From CAWJAP01 sp963834365 (lineage in GTDB: Bacteria > Acidobacteriota > Vicinamibacteria > Vicinamibacterales > Vicinamibacteraceae), in contig CAWIBS010000011.1 of NCBI GenBank assembly GCA_963834365.1, forward strand, positions 1 through 36,300: DNA of 36,300 nucleotides, given 5' to 3'. Numbering within the stretch: position 1 is the stretch's first letter; every line of letters begins with the position of its first letter. This document shows positions 35,667-36,300 of the stretch, one piece after another. The position numbers and the translations under genes are program-made. The notes under the pieces are model-generated. The model searched no databases and had not been told where the DNA came from. It worked only from the letters and a program-made list of their open reading frames with translations.

Positions 35667-36300
35667 CTATCGCTGCGGCTCCAGACGGCGGCGTAGTCCG
35701 GCGCCGCGTCCGCCTTGCGCAGCGCACCCGCAGACCTTGTATTGCGGAATCTTGCTGATCGGATCCTGCGCCGCGACCGTCAGCTGGTTCCGCTCTTCCG
35801 GCCGGGCCAGTGATAGGGAATGAAGATCGTGTCCGGACGGATCGTGGTCACCACCTGGCCTGAGCGGATCGTCCCGCGCCGGGTCTCGGCCGTCGCCCAG
35901 TCGCCGTCCGCGATGCCGTACTGCGTCGCGAGCTGCGGATGCATCTCCAGCCTCGGCTCGGGGTACTGTTCCACCAGCGGTCCGATCCGGCGGGTCTGCG
36001 TGCCGGAGAGGAACTGGCTGACGACCCGGCCGGTGGTCAGGTAGATCGGGTACTCCTCGCTCGCATCGTCGACCGGCGGGCGATAGTCGGCGACGTTGAA
36101 GCGCGCGCGGCCGTCGGGAAAGTAGAACGGTCCGCTGCCCCTGGCGACCGGGTTGTAGCTGCCGCGCTCGAAGAGCCGCGGCGTGCCGGGATGGTCGTCG
36201 ATCGCGGCGCCGGTGCGCGGATCCTCGCTGTAGCACGGCCAGAAGACGCCGAGCTGCTGCGTGATCTTCTCGTAGGTCACGCCGGAGTAGTCAGCCACTC
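35667..36300 (-). CDS. Molybdopterin oxidoreductase catalytic subunit, C-terminal part
   Basis: The last ~210 residues of a DMSO-reductase-family enzyme; the rest lies beyond the right edge. The molybdopterin dinucleotide-binding domain is clear: YPIYLTTGRVVSQFLSGTQT, LEMHPQLATQYGIADGDWAT, AETRRGTIRSGQVVTTIRPD, TIFIPYHWPG, then NQLTVAAQDPISKIPQYKVC. A frame change occurs near 35790 and probably another near 35705, so the last ~15 residues are unsure. Upstream, PRLFERGSYNPVARGSGPFY belongs to the preceding domain. The family reduces or oxidises nitrate, formate, sulfur, arsenic or other compounds; the tail alone does not reveal the substrate. It is the first gene of the operon visible here. 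Confidence 0.82.

Overview
The window is high-GC bacterial DNA with densely packed genes. It most resembles an acidobacterium, perhaps of the Vicinamibacteria type. This placement is an inference from gene families: two duplicated MacB/FtsX-type orphan permeases (ADOP), an Oar-like TonB-dependent receptor with an N-terminal carboxypeptidase-regulatory domain, a DNA-binding/PD40 beta-propeller fusion, a lipocalin-like secreted protein and an ABC permease/M1 peptidase fusion. No rRNA, tRNA, CRISPR, transposase or phage gene was seen.

Layout. 1-7040 (+): end of a quinone oxidoreductase, a membrane protein, an AHSA1-type protein, a PadR remnant joined to the first ADOP, a secreted amidohydrolase and a DinB-like protein. 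7159-12327 (+): a regulatory region, YjbQ, an ABC ATPase and a very large ABC permease fused to an M1 metallopeptidase. 12353-14901 (+): a second copy of the same regulatory region, then undecaprenyl diphosphate synthase, two truncated envelope-glycan genes and a sugar-kinase-like protein. 14844-19149 (-): a TonB-dependent receptor followed by an APC permease. 19351-24264: second ADOP, an O-methyltransferase, and a scar where a methyltransferase and a penicillin acylase have both lost their 5' halves. 24274-26363: palindromes and a ~115-bp repeat family around creatininase-greB. 26437-31644: a CBM9-like protein, an EfpL-like elongation factor P, a SUMF1-domain protein, an HTH-PD40 regulator and a lipocalin-like protein. 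31707-33787: an ASCH-like protein, aquaporin Z and a secreted two-repeat protein. 34086-36300 (-): an operon for a membrane-linked molybdenum oxidoreductase (Mo subunit, four-cluster FeS subunit, Rieske protein, small membrane protein).

The most interesting regulatory signal is a pair of ~100-bp homologous upstream regions (7159-7257 and 12376-12475). Each has three CTCAC-type half-sites at exactly 11-bp spacing followed by a hairpin. This resembles an OmpR/PhoB-type response-regulator operator, and would put the exporter/peptidase operon and the undecaprenyl-phosphate/glycan operon under one envelope-response regulator.

An important caveat is that many genes are interrupted by single-base indels, often in short homopolymers, while their protein similarity continues across the break. 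I read most of these as sequence or assembly errors and annotate the genes as whole. The remnants with large missing segments (PadR, deacetylase/glycosyltransferase, methyltransferase/acylase) are listed as pseudogenes, though they could also be assembly chimeras.
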